In this document: positions 24,175-32,434 of the stretch, piece by piece | Layout: each line of letters starts with the position of its first letter | How positions within the stretch are numbered: the stretch's first letter is position 1 | From: DASUPK01 sp963695675 | Lineage (GTDB): Bacteria; Actinomycetota; Thermoleophilia; Solirubrobacterales; 70-9 | NCBI GenBank assembly: GCA_963695675.1 | Contig: CAVOGY010000005.1 | Span: 496,001-560,000 of the forward strand | Length of the DNA stretch: 64,000 nt | Direction: 5' to 3' | Notes under the pieces: model-generated | Databases searched by the model: none | Told to the model about the DNA's origin: nothing | Seen by the model: only the letters and a program-made list of their open reading frames with translations | Translations under genes and position numbers: made by a program

Positions 24175-25509
24175 GTGAAGAGGTTCTTCGGCTCGAAGAG
24201 AGGGCGATCCGTCACCACGCTGGTCGTGGTCGCGGCAGGGCTCTCGCTGGTCGTCGCCGCATGCGGCGGCAGCGGCAACAAGGAAAGCAACGCTGGATCC
24301 GTCGTTGACAACCCGAAGTGCGGCAATGGCAACGGCCAGAAGCCCACCGGCAGTCCGATCAAGATCGGTGGCATCGCCACCAAGCAGCCCGGTACGGACT
24401 TCACCGACGGGGTCTTGGCCGCGAAGGCGTATTTCGACTGCGTCAACGCCAACGGCGGCGTCAACGGCCATCCGATCCAGTACATCTATGAGACGGAGCA
24501 GACCGACCCGGCCCAGGACGCCGCGCTGGCGCGCAAGCTGGTCGAGACGGATGGCGTCCTCGGCATGACCGGCGGCTTCAGCCTGATCGAGTGCGACGTC
24601 AACCACAGCTACTACGAGTCGAAGGGCATCGCCGTCATGAACGCGGGTATCGCCCCGTCGTGCTGGTCGACGCCGAACAGCGCGCCGGTGAACATGGGCC
24701 CGCGCTACAGCTCCGACGGCGCCACGCAGGCCGTGATCCGGCAGGACGTCGACAAGATCGCGTTCGATCAGTCGAACGTCCCGGGCACGGGCTACATCGC
24801 CGCCGGCCCGAAGATCGTGGCGGACGCCGCCGGCATCCCGATCCAGGAGAACACCGACAACGTCCCGATTCAGGACGCCAACTCGGTCGCGGTCAAGCTG
24901 ACCCAGCAGGCCGGCTCGAACGGCGGCGTGATCCTCAACTTCACGCCGCCCGAGGCGCTGAAGATCCTCCAGGCCGCGCAGCAGCAGGGCCTCGAGGACA
25001 GCGTCAAGGCGTGGGGCTGCTCGACGCCGTGCAACACCGACTTCCTGGCGCAGGCGCTGGGGACGAAGTGGGACGGCAAGCTGCTCGTCAACGCCGAGCT
25101 CAACGTGACCGACTTCGACGGTCCCGACTCGGAGCTCTACCGGTCGGTGATCGCGAAGTACGGCCAGGACGTGGCCGGCGGTCTGGGCAGCTTCAGCCAG
25201 ATGGGCTACCTGATGGGCGAGTTCATGACCAACGCGCTGGAGACCGTCCAGGGTGACTACACCCTGCAGAGCGTCAACCAGGCGGTCTTCAACCTGAAGG
25301 ACCAGAAGACCGACATCCTCTGCCGGCCGTGGTACTACGGCAAGGCGCCTCTGCACATCCCGAACAATGTCGACTGGACGACCACGCCGCAGAGCGGCAA
25401 GATGGTGATCAAGGAGGATTGCTTCGAGATCAGCGGCGACGAGCCGGACATCGCGAAGGTCCGCCAGATCGAGCAGGCGGATCCGAGCCTGACCGGCGGA
25501 GCAGGTTGA
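24175..25509 (+). CDS. ABC transporter substrate-binding lipoprotein (LivK-like)
   Basis: The protein has 444 residues. A basic N-terminus and hydrophobic stretch end in the lipobox VVAAC (Cys30), followed by a Gly/Ser/Asn linker, so it is exported and lipid-anchored. The mature part is a periplasmic-binding fold type I (GSPIKIGGIATKQPGTDFTDGVLAAKAYFDCVNANGG). It heads a full Liv-type importer. Liv-type importers carry branched amino acids, amides or aromatic acids; the catabolic context favours an aromatic or related acid. GTG start with GAGGAGAT upstream. Confidence 0.88.
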   Translation: MKRFFGSKRGRSVTTLVVVAAGLSLVVAACGGSGNKESNAGSVVDNPKCGNGNGQKPTGSPIKIGGIATKQPGTDFTDGVLAAKAYFDCVNANGGVNGHPIQYIYETEQTDPAQDAALARKLVETDGVLGMTGGFSLIECDVNHSYYESKGIAVMNAGIAPSCWSTPNSAPVNMGPRYSSDGATQAVIRQDVDKIAFDQSNVPGTGYIAAGPKIVADAAGIPIQENTDNVPIQDANSVAVKLTQQAGSNGGVILNFTPPEALKILQAAQQQGLEDSVKAWGCSTPCNTDFLAQALGTKWDGKLLVNAELNVTDFDGPDSELYRSVIAKYGQDVAGGLGSFSQMGYLMGEFMTNALETVQGDYTLQSVNQAVFNLKDQKTDILCRPWYYGKAPLHIPNNVDWTTTPQSGKMVIKEDCFEISGDEPDIAKVRQIEQADPSLTGGAG

Positions 25510-25531
25510 TCAGGGGGCTGTGAGTCACTAG

Positions 25532-26435
25532 ATGCCGAGTTGGCACGACTTCCAGCCCTTCATCGTCACCGGCCTGGCCCTCGGCGGGGTGTACGCCCTG
25601 TCGGGGGCCGGGATGGTGGTTCTCTACCGGACCACGGGAGTGTTGAACCTGGCCTTCGGCGCGGTCGGGGCGATGTCCGCCCTGATCGCCTGGGACCTGA
25701 TCAACAACTCCCTGTGGCCCGAATGGCCGTCATACGGGGTGGCCGTTCTCTTCGCCGCGGGCGTGACGCTGCTCTACGGGGTTCTTCTGGGCCCGGCGCT
25801 GGCCCGCCGGGATGCCCTGGTGAAGGCGACCGCGACCCTGGGCCTGGCGCTGATCCTGCTCGGGACCATGTCGTGGATCTGGAGCGACAAGGCCCGCTCG
25901 CAGGTACTGCCGACCTCGACCCACGCCTTCGACGTCGGCCAGGTGGCCGTCACCTGGACGCAGGTGGTCGCCTTCGGGCTGGGGGTGGTGGTCGTCTTCG
26001 GCACGGCCGCCTTCCTCCAGTACACGAAGCTCGGCACGGCGATGCGGGGGCTCGCAAACGATCGCGAGATCACCGCGACGCTCGGGGTCCCCGTGCGATG
26101 GGTCGAGGCGCAGGCCTGGCTCGTCTCCGGGATCCTCTCGGGGGTCTCGGGGCTGCTGCTCTCGGACCTGGTCGGGCTCGACGCGGTCAGCCTGACCTTC
26201 CTGGTGATCTCCTCCCTGGCGGCCGCCCTGATCGCGCGGCTGAGATCGCTGGTCGTCACCTTCTTCGCGGCACTCGTCGGTGGGGCTGGTCAGCGCCCTG
26301 GCTACGCCGATCACCTCGATCTCGGAGTACCGCAACATGGCGCCCTTCGTGCTGGCGATCATCGCCCTGCTGGTGATCTCTCGCAAGCGCGAGATCTCGT
26401 TCACCGGAACCGGACTTGGCAATGGCCGAGGCTGA
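25532..26435 (+). CDS. Liv-type ABC permease (LivH-like), interrupted by a one-base frameshift
   Basis: The inner-membrane permease starts GLALGGVYALSGAGMVVLYRTTGVLNLAFGA, typical of LivH. The reading frame is normal to about residue 249 (FFAALV) and then shifts. Reading past one extra G near 26279-26284 restores a membrane-type C-terminus (GLVSALATPITSISEYRNM, then AFVLAII-like segment, ISRKREISF) ending at the TGA at 26433-26435, for about 300 residues in total. The unshifted frame instead runs to 26545 as Arg/Gly-rich non-membrane sequence. The restored end overlaps the livM-like ATG by 14 bases. The shift may be a sequencing error or a real lesion. Confidence 0.8.
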
Positions 26436-27543
26436 GGCGACGAAGACCGGGGGCGCGGCCAAGGCGGCGGGGCCGAGCTTCGCCGATCGGGTGGTCGGGC
26501 CGATCACCCGGCTCGAGCGGGGCGAGCGCATTCGCGTCGCGGTGATCGCCGTCCTGTTCGCCTTCGTCTTCCTGGTCCTGCCCGGAATGCTGAGCGCCTA
26601 CTGGACGGACGTGGCGACCTCGGTCGTGATCTACACGATCGTCGCCCTCGGCCTCGACCTGCTGATGGGCCGCGTCGGCCTCGTCTCGCTCGGCCAGGTG
26701 GCCGTCCTGGCACTGGGCGCCTGGGTCGGGGCACGGCTGCTGTTCGCCACCGGCCTGCCCTTCCCGGTCGTGACGATCATGACCGGGCTGATCACGATGG
26801 TCCTCGGCTCGCTGATCGGGCTGCCCGCGCTGCGCGTCAGTGGCCTCTACCTGGCGCTGATCACCCTGATGCTGGCGGGCGCGATCACGGTCGTCCTGGC
26901 GACGACCGACTTCCCCAACGGCGGCGGCGGCTTCCTCGGCCACACCGAAGCGACGACCGGCGCTCACGAGATCCGGCGCCCGAGCATCGCCACGGGCGAG
27001 CACGCTTTCTTCCGCTACACGTTGATCTGGGCGGCGCTGATGTTCGCCCTTGCCCTCTGGCACGTGCGCGGCAAGCCGGGCCGAGCCTGGGCGACGATCC
27101 GCCAGTCAGAGCCGGCCGCGCTCGCCGCCGGAGTCAACATCAGCTTCTACAAGATGTGGGCCTTCGCGCTCGCCTCGTTCATGACCGGGGTCGCGGGCGC
27201 GCTGCTGGCCAGCAGCTCGGGCACCCTCTACAACCTCACCTTCCCGACCCAGGACTCGATCATCCTGCTCGCGGTCGTCCTGATGGGCGGGATCTACAGC
27301 CTCTGGGGCGCGGTCGTCGCCGGCATCCTGATCAAGCTGCTGCCCGCGCTGCTCGACAACTGGGGGCTGCCACCCGATCTGCTGACGATCATCTTCGGCC
27401 TCGGCGTGATCCAGGTGCTGACCACGGCGCCGGCCGGCCTGGTCGACCAGTTCCCGAAGGACATGGCGAGGCTCGGACGCTTCCTCTGGAGACTTGTGGG
27501 CAGCCCCGGGTCGCGGGCAGCCGGGACGGCGGGGTCGGAGTGA
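26422..27543 (+). CDS. Liv-type ABC permease (LivM-like)
   Basis: This 373-residue membrane protein has a soluble, Ala/Lys-rich N-terminus of about 35 residues, then about ten hydrophobic segments. The family stretch is ALGLDLLMGRVGLVSLGQVAVLALGAW, and the EAA-like loop IRQSEPAALAAGVNISFYKMWAFALASF contacts the ATPase. ATG at 26422 is preferred to the TTG at 26416. The end overlaps the ATPase start by 4 bases (GTGA). Confidence 0.88.
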   Translation: MAEAEATKTGGAAKAAGPSFADRVVGPITRLERGERIRVAVIAVLFAFVFLVLPGMLSAYWTDVATSVVIYTIVALGLDLLMGRVGLVSLGQVAVLALGAWVGARLLFATGLPFPVVTIMTGLITMVLGSLIGLPALRVSGLYLALITLMLAGAITVVLATTDFPNGGGGFLGHTEATTGAHEIRRPSIATGEHAFFRYTLIWAALMFALALWHVRGKPGRAWATIRQSEPAALAAGVNISFYKMWAFALASFMTGVAGALLASSSGTLYNLTFPTQDSIILLAVVLMGGIYSLWGAVVAGILIKLLPALLDNWGLPPDLLTIIFGLGVIQVLTTAPAGLVDQFPKDMARLGRFLWRLVGSPGSRAAGTAGSE

Positions 27544-28259
27544 TCAAGGTCGAGAACCTCGAGGTCCGGTTCGGCGGCGTCAAGCCGATCGACCAGATGA
27601 CCGTCACCTTCCCCGGCGGGACCTGCGGCCTGATCGGCCCGAACGGGGCAGGCAAGACCACCTTCTTCAACGTCCTCAGCGGGTTCGTCAAGCCCTCGGG
27701 CGGCGCCGTCACGGCCTTCGACGAGAACCTGCTCGCGATGCCGGACTACCGCCGGGCGCGCTGGGGTCTGCGGCGGACCTTCCAGACCGAGCAGGCGATC
27801 GAGGAGCTCTCCCTCTACGACAACGTCGCCATGGTCGAGGAGCACTCGAGCCGGAACGGCGGCTCGTCCCGGCGCGAGGATGTGCTCGGAGCGCTGCAGT
27901 TCGTCGGGCTCGGGGGCTTGGACCCGAACACGAAGGTGGGCACGCTCGGAGCACGTGAGCGGCGACTCGTCGAGATCGCCCGTGCGGTCGTCGGCAAGCC
28001 GCGCGCCGTGCTCCTCGACGAGCCAGCTGCCGGGCTCCCCGACGAGGAGACCGAGCACATGGGCAGCGTGATCCGCAGGATCCCGGAGGAGATCGGCGCC
28101 CTGGTGATCCTGGTGGACCACGACATGAACCTGGTCTCCTCGTGCTGCGAGCTCACCTCGGTGCTCGACTTCGGCAAGCTGATCGCGACGGGGCCGACCG
28201 ATCAGGTCCTGCGCAACGAGCACGTCATCCGCGCCTACCTGGGGGCGGAGGACGTATGA
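27540..28259 (+). CDS. ABC transporter ATP-binding protein (LivG-like) with an altered signature motif
   Basis: The protein has 239 residues. Walker A is GPNGAGKTT, Walker B is AVLLDEPAAGL, and the switch His is in ILVDHDMNLV. The C-loop reads TLGARERRLVEIARAV; in LivG proteins this is normally LxxGDQRRLEIARAL, so the signature glycine appears to be replaced by Arg. That could make one ATP site weak. The GTG start overlaps livM. A longer reading frame from 27156 lies inside livM and is discarded. Confidence 0.87.
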   Translation: MIKVENLEVRFGGVKPIDQMTVTFPGGTCGLIGPNGAGKTTFFNVLSGFVKPSGGAVTAFDENLLAMPDYRRARWGLRRTFQTEQAIEELSLYDNVAMVEEHSSRNGGSSRREDVLGALQFVGLGGLDPNTKVGTLGARERRLVEIARAVVGKPRAVLLDEPAAGLPDEETEHMGSVIRRIPEEIGALVILVDHDMNLVSSCCELTSVLDFGKLIATGPTDQVLRNEHVIRAYLGAEDV

Positions 28260-29056
28260 GCACCGCCGCCGAGAAGCCGACCGAGAAGCAGGCCCCCGCC
28301 GCGAGCTCCAAGAAGGGTGACGTGCTCACGCTCGAAAACCTGACCGTCGCCCGGGGTGGTCGCCCGGTGGTGCGAGACGTCTCGCTGCGGATCGACCCCG
28401 GCGAGGTCACGGCGCTGCTCGGGCCGAACGGCGCCGGCAAGTCCAGCCTGGTGCTCGCGGTCAGCGGCGTCCTGCGACCCGAGAACGGCTCGGTCAAGCT
28501 GAACGGCACCGACCTGGGTGGCCGGCGCCCGGAGAAGATCCGGGAGGCCGGGGTGGCGGTGGTTCCTGAGGGCCGGCGGCTGCTCCCCGATCTCAGCGTC
28601 AAGGACAACCTCCGGGTGGCGACCTATGCGCTGTCCCGCGGTGAAGCGGACGCCGGCCTCGGATATGCGCTGGAGATGTTCCCCGAGCTCAAGGAGCGGC
28701 TCGACCTCCAGGGGCGCTCGCTCTCCGGCGGCGAGCAGCAGATGCTCGTGCTCGCCCAGGCGCTCGTCTCCAAGCCGAAGTTCGTGCTGATCGACGAGCT
28801 CTCGCTGGGGCTCGCCCCCGTGGTCGTCAAGCGGCTGATCCCGAGGATCCAGAAGCTGGCCGAGGAGGGCATCGGGGTGCTGCTGATCGAGCAGTTCGCG
28901 ACGATCGCCCTCGGCCTGGCGCGGGGGGTCTACGTGATGGGCCACGGCACGATTGAGTTCTCGGGAGAGGCGAGCGAGCTGCAGAAGAAGCCTGAGCTGC
29001 TCCAGTCGGCCTACCTGACGCGGGCAAGCACCAACGGAGGTGAGCGGGAGAGGTGA
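28256..29056 (+). CDS. ABC transporter ATP-binding protein (LivF-like)
   Basis: The protein has 266 residues. A polar N-terminal extension of about 20 residues (MSTAAEKPTEKQAP) precedes the domain. Walker A is GPNGAGKSS, the intact signature is LSGGEQQML, and Walker B is FVLIDELSLGLAP. Glu-Gly-Arg-Arg (VPEGRRLLPDLSVKDNL) is typical of LivF. The ATG overlaps the livG stop. Its own stop overlaps the E1-alpha start, so the importer and the dehydrogenase genes form one transcript. Confidence 0.9.
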   Translation: MSTAAEKPTEKQAPAASSKKGDVLTLENLTVARGGRPVVRDVSLRIDPGEVTALLGPNGAGKSSLVLAVSGVLRPENGSVKLNGTDLGGRRPEKIREAGVAVVPEGRRLLPDLSVKDNLRVATYALSRGEADAGLGYALEMFPELKERLDLQGRSLSGGEQQMLVLAQALVSKPKFVLIDELSLGLAPVVVKRLIPRIQKLAEEGIGVLLIEQFATIALGLARGVYVMGHGTIEFSGEASELQKKPELLQSAYLTRASTNGGERER

Positions 29057-30078
29057 CGGAGAGCTGGGAGGTGGACCGCCGCCTGAGCGCCCTCGAGCGG
29101 ATGCTGCTGATCCGCCGCTTCGAGGAGGCGGTGGACAAGCTCTTCCACGAGGACCAGGCGTTCATGACGCACTACCACCTCTACATCGGCCAGGAGTCGA
29201 CCGGGGTGGGACTGATGGAGGCACTCGGGCCGGACGACAAGCTCGCCACCCACCACCGCAACCACGGCCACCTCATCGCCCGCGGGTCCGATCCGAAGAA
29301 GGCGCTCGCCGAGATCCTGGGCCGCGAGACCGGTCTGAACAGGGGCGCGGGCGGCACCCTCCACCTGAGCGACCCCGGGCTCGGCTTCATCTCGACCTCG
29401 TCGATCGTCGGCGGCAGCATCTCGCTCGCCAACGGCGCGGCCTTCGCGCTCAAGCAGGAGGGCGGCGACGCGATCGCGGTCGGCCTCTTCGGCGACGGCG
29501 CGCTCGAGGAGGGAATCGCCTACGAGTCCCTCAACCTCGCCGCCTACTACGACCTGCCGGTGTTGTTCGTCTGCGAGAACAACAGCCCCGGGGCGCTCGG
29601 CTCGGCCGGGGGAGGCTTCCCGACCTCTGTCTCGGCCGTCGAGGACCTGACCACGATCCCGAAGACCTTCGGAATCCCGGTCGAAACGGTCGACGGTCGG
29701 GACCTCGAGGCCGTCAACGAGCTGGCCGCCAAGGCGGTCGAGCACTGCCGGGCGCGCAAGGGCCCCTACTTCATCCACGCCGTCACCGAGCGCTGGGCCG
29801 GGAGCCAGCCGCTCTGGCCCCAACTGGTCACCGGCGAGCTCGACATCTCGATGGCCTGGGACGACTCCGCGATGGCGGGCGAGCACGAGGACTGGTACCG
29901 CAACCACGACCCCGTGCTGATCTACGCCCGCAAGCTGCTCGACTCCGGAGATCTGTCCCAGGGCGAGCTCGCCGAAATGGACGAGCGGGCAAAGGCGCAG
30001 ATCGCCGGGGCGCGCGAATTCGCCCTCGACAGCCCCCGCCCCAGCCCCGAGTCCGCCCTCGAACACGTCTTCGCCTAA
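29053..30078 (+). CDS. thiamine-diphosphate dehydrogenase E1, alpha subunit (acetoin/2-oxoacid dehydrogenase type)
   Basis: The protein has 341 residues. The ThDP-binding motif GDGALEEGIAYESLNLAAYY and the preceding RNHGHLIARG and GLNRGAGGTLHLS are typical of E1 alpha of acetoin and branched-chain 2-oxoacid dehydrogenases. It decarboxylates a 2-oxo acid (or cleaves acetoin) and passes the acyl group to a lipoyl E2. No E2 or E3 gene is in the window. The GTG start overlaps livF. With the beta gene 10 bases behind, it forms a heterotetramer. Confidence 0.85.
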   Translation: MTESWEVDRRLSALERMLLIRRFEEAVDKLFHEDQAFMTHYHLYIGQESTGVGLMEALGPDDKLATHHRNHGHLIARGSDPKKALAEILGRETGLNRGAGGTLHLSDPGLGFISTSSIVGGSISLANGAAFALKQEGGDAIAVGLFGDGALEEGIAYESLNLAAYYDLPVLFVCENNSPGALGSAGGGFPTSVSAVEDLTTIPKTFGIPVETVDGRDLEAVNELAAKAVEHCRARKGPYFIHAVTERWAGSQPLWPQLVTGELDISMAWDDSAMAGEHEDWYRNHDPVLIYARKLLDSGDLSQGELAEMDERAKAQIAGAREFALDSPRPSPESALEHVFA

Positions 30079-30088
30079 GGAATCGACG

Positions 30089-31081
30089 ATGCCGCAGAAG
30101 AACTACGCCGACGCGATCCTCGACGTACTCACCAGGTTCATGGAGGAGGACCCGAACTTCGTCGTGATGGGCAACGAGGTCCTCGGGATCGGCCCGGAGG
30201 GCATGCAGTTCGAGCCGTTCCAGGAGAAGTACGGCGATCGCATCCTCTTCCCGCCGTGCTCGGAGGCCGCCTACACGGCGATGGCGGCGGGCGCGGCGAT
30301 GGTCGGGCATCGGATGTTCGCCCACCTCGGCCTCGCCTCCTTCACCTACCCGGCGATCTCGTCGATCGCTAACGAGATCTCGACCGCGCGGACCTCTTCG
30401 GGCGGGACCATCGGCTGCCCGGTGACCCTGCACATCAGCCACGGCCTGCTGCACGGCGGTGGTGCGCAGCACTCCGAGAGCCCGTTCGGAATGTACTGGA
30501 ACCTGCCCGGGATCGAGATCGCGGCGCCCTCCGGGGCCAGGGAGGTCAAGGGGCTGCTGACGACCGCGATCAAGTCCGACAACCCCACGATCGTGCTCAC
30601 CCACGCCTTCATCTACGGGGCCGAGGACGACGTGCCCGACGGCGACTTCGAGATCCCCTTCGGCGAGGCGAACGTGGTGCGGGAGGGCGCCGACGTGACC
30701 ATCGTCGCCTGCTCGATGATGACCGCGATCGCCCTCGGCGCCGCTGAGGAGCTGGCCGGAGAGGGCATCAAGGCCGAGGTGATCGACCTCCGGACCCTGG
30801 TGCCGCTCGACGAGAAGACGATCCTCGACTCGGTCGCCAAGACCGGGCGGCTGGTCGTCACCGACGAAGGCCGGATGCACTGCGGGGTCGCCTCCGAGAT
30901 CGCCGCGATGGTGAGCGAGAAGGGGCTGGATTCCCTTAAGGCTCCGGTCGCCCGAGTGGCCCGCACCGATGCCCCTGTGGCCGCGAACCAGATCCAGGAG
31001 GAGTACATCGCCCCCACGGCGGAGAAGATCGTCTCCGCCGCGCGGCAGGTCGTCGGCGAAGTCCCGGCCGCGGCCGCGTAG
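30089..31081 (+). CDS. thiamine-diphosphate dehydrogenase E1, beta subunit
   Basis: The protein has 330 residues with a transketolase-like pyrimidine-binding half (DPNFVVMGNEVLG, then SEAAYTAMAAGAAMVGHRMFAHLG) and a C-terminal transketolase domain (LRTLVPLDEKTILDSVAKTGRLVVTDEG). LHISHGLLHGGGAQHSES occupies the place of the usual GGGGxxxGAQHSQ loop. It is the partner of the alpha subunit directly upstream; the ribosome site AAGGAATC lies before the ATG. Confidence 0.85.
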   Translation: MPQKNYADAILDVLTRFMEEDPNFVVMGNEVLGIGPEGMQFEPFQEKYGDRILFPPCSEAAYTAMAAGAAMVGHRMFAHLGLASFTYPAISSIANEISTARTSSGGTIGCPVTLHISHGLLHGGGAQHSESPFGMYWNLPGIEIAAPSGAREVKGLLTTAIKSDNPTIVLTHAFIYGAEDDVPDGDFEIPFGEANVVREGADVTIVACSMMTAIALGAAEELAGEGIKAEVIDLRTLVPLDEKTILDSVAKTGRLVVTDEGRMHCGVASEIAAMVSEKGLDSLKAPVARVARTDAPVAANQIQEEYIAPTAEKIVSAARQVVGEVPAAAA

Positions 31082-31111
31082 CGCGGTCGCGGCGCCGGTG
31101 GTGGTCTCGCA

Positions 31112-31537
31112 ATGGCGCTGAGCAAGATCGAGCACGTTCTGGTCCTCACCGAGGACATCGACGCGACGCGCGACTTCTACCGCGACGTCCTGGGGCTGGA
31201 GGTGGGCGACCGCCCGCCGCTGGAGTTCCCGGGCTACTGGCTCTACGCGGAGGGAGTGCCCTGCGTCCACGTCGCCGACCGCGAGGCCTACACGGCGCAC
31301 TCCGCGACCACCGGGATCCCCGCCTCCCCCCCGGCCGCGGGCACCGGCGCCCTCGACCATCTCGCCTTCTCCGGCGACGACCACGACGAGGCTGTGGGCC
31401 GGCTGGAACGCAGCGGGATCGAGGCGAAGCAAAACACGGTTCCCGGCATCGGGATGCGCCAGCTGTTCTTCGAGGACCCCAATGGGGTCAAGATCGAGAT
31501 CAACGTGATGCCCGCTGAGGGCCGCAAGGAGGAGTAA
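31112..31537 (+). CDS. VOC-family (glyoxalase-like) protein
   Basis: The protein has 141 residues. It begins KIEHVLVLTEDIDATRDFYRDVLGLEVG, a standard single-pair VOC fold. Metal-type residues are His in KIEHVLV, His in ALDHLAFSG and Glu in NGVKIEINVM. It may be a lactoylglutathione-lyase-like isomerase, an epimerase or a small dioxygenase; sequence alone does not tell. It lies between the E1 pair and the TIM-barrel gene, 2 bases upstream of the latter. Confidence 0.78.
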   Translation: MALSKIEHVLVLTEDIDATRDFYRDVLGLEVGDRPPLEFPGYWLYAEGVPCVHVADREAYTAHSATTGIPASPPAAGTGALDHLAFSGDDHDEAVGRLERSGIEAKQNTVPGIGMRQLFFEDPNGVKIEINVMPAEGRKEE

Positions 31538-31539
31538 CG

Positions 31540-32418
31540 ATGGCGACCGACAAAGGCGTCGAGCTGATGGGCGCGTACTGGACGACAGCCGGCCCGACGC
31601 AGCCGCATACGGGTCAGGAATGGAGCAATTTCGACTTCGCCGACCGCTGCGTGGAGGCGGGGAAGGTCGGGCTGAAGGGGATCGGAATGTGGCACGCCGA
31701 CCTCGCCCACAACCTCGAGAGCCGCAGCATGGAGGAGCTCGGGAAGCTGATGGACGACAACGGGCTCGAGTACCGGGAGCTCGAGTTCATCTGGGGCTTC
31801 TTCGAGGACGAGGGCACCGAGGGACGCAAGGAGTCCGACGAGCTGCGCAAGCTCCTGCTCGAGGGCGCCGCCGCCCTTGGCGCGCACCATGTCAAGGTGG
31901 GCAACATCCCGGGCGTCCCCTGCGAGCTGCCCAAGCTGACCGAGCGGTACGCCGAGCTCTGTGGCGAGGCGAAGGACCTGACGGACGCGGTGATCGCCTA
32001 CGAGTTCATGCCGTTCGACGTCAACGTCGACAACCTGGACGCCGCTCTGCAAGTGGTCGAGGGCGCCGGCGCCAAGAACGGCGGCCTGGTGATCGACACC
32101 TGGCACATGTCGAAACTCGGGATCACACCGGACGACCTGAAGCGGATCCCGCTCGAGTACCTGACCTGGGTCGAGCTCAGCGATGGGAAGTTCGAGTGGA
32201 TGGAGGACCACATCGAGGAGACCACCAGGTTCCGGAAGCTGCCCGGCGAGGGCGAGTTCGACATCCGCGGCTACATCCGGGCCGCGCAGGAGATGGGCTA
32301 CGACGACGCCTGGGGAATCGAGGTGCTCTCCGACGAGCTCCGGGCGGAGCCGATCGACGAGATGTACCGGCACGCGTTCGAGGCGACCATGTCTCAGTTC
32401 CAGCCCGTCGCGGCGTAG
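31540..32418 (+). CDS. sugar-phosphate isomerase/epimerase-like TIM-barrel protein
   Basis: This 292-residue protein resembles the AP-endonuclease-2/xylose-isomerase-like fold. Metal-binding strands are ELEFIWGFFEDEG, HHVKVGNIPG, YEFMPFDVN, LVIDTWHMSKLG, WVELSDGK and GIEVLSDELRA, which contain the expected Glu, His, Asp and Glu positions. The family covers sugar isomerases, inosose dehydratases and some 3-dehydroshikimate dehydratases. The last would yield protocatechuate, but no specific motif supports that here. ATG two bases after the VOC stop. Confidence 0.72.
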   Translation: MATDKGVELMGAYWTTAGPTQPHTGQEWSNFDFADRCVEAGKVGLKGIGMWHADLAHNLESRSMEELGKLMDDNGLEYRELEFIWGFFEDEGTEGRKESDELRKLLLEGAAALGAHHVKVGNIPGVPCELPKLTERYAELCGEAKDLTDAVIAYEFMPFDVNVDNLDAALQVVEGAGAKNGGLVIDTWHMSKLGITPDDLKRIPLEYLTWVELSDGKFEWMEDHIEETTRFRKLPGEGEFDIRGYIRAAQEMGYDDAWGIEVLSDELRAEPIDEMYRHAFEATMSQFQPVAA

Positions 32419-32434
32419 CCGGGGGGTCCGACCG

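Noticed and set aside
26285..26545. C-terminal tail of the unshifted livH frame
   Set aside because: Arg/Gly/Pro-rich and non-hydrophobic, inside livM; the alternative frame restores a normal permease end.
31540..32418. 3-dehydroshikimate dehydratase (route to protocatechuate) as identity of the TIM-barrel protein
   Set aside because: The fold fits, but no distinctive residues or neighbouring shikimate/quinate genes support it, so only the family is called.
32183..32434. N-terminal extension of the fused E1 frame into the TIM-barrel gene
   Set aside because: It is a Ser/Arg-rich out-of-frame reading of the TIM-barrel gene, not a real leader.
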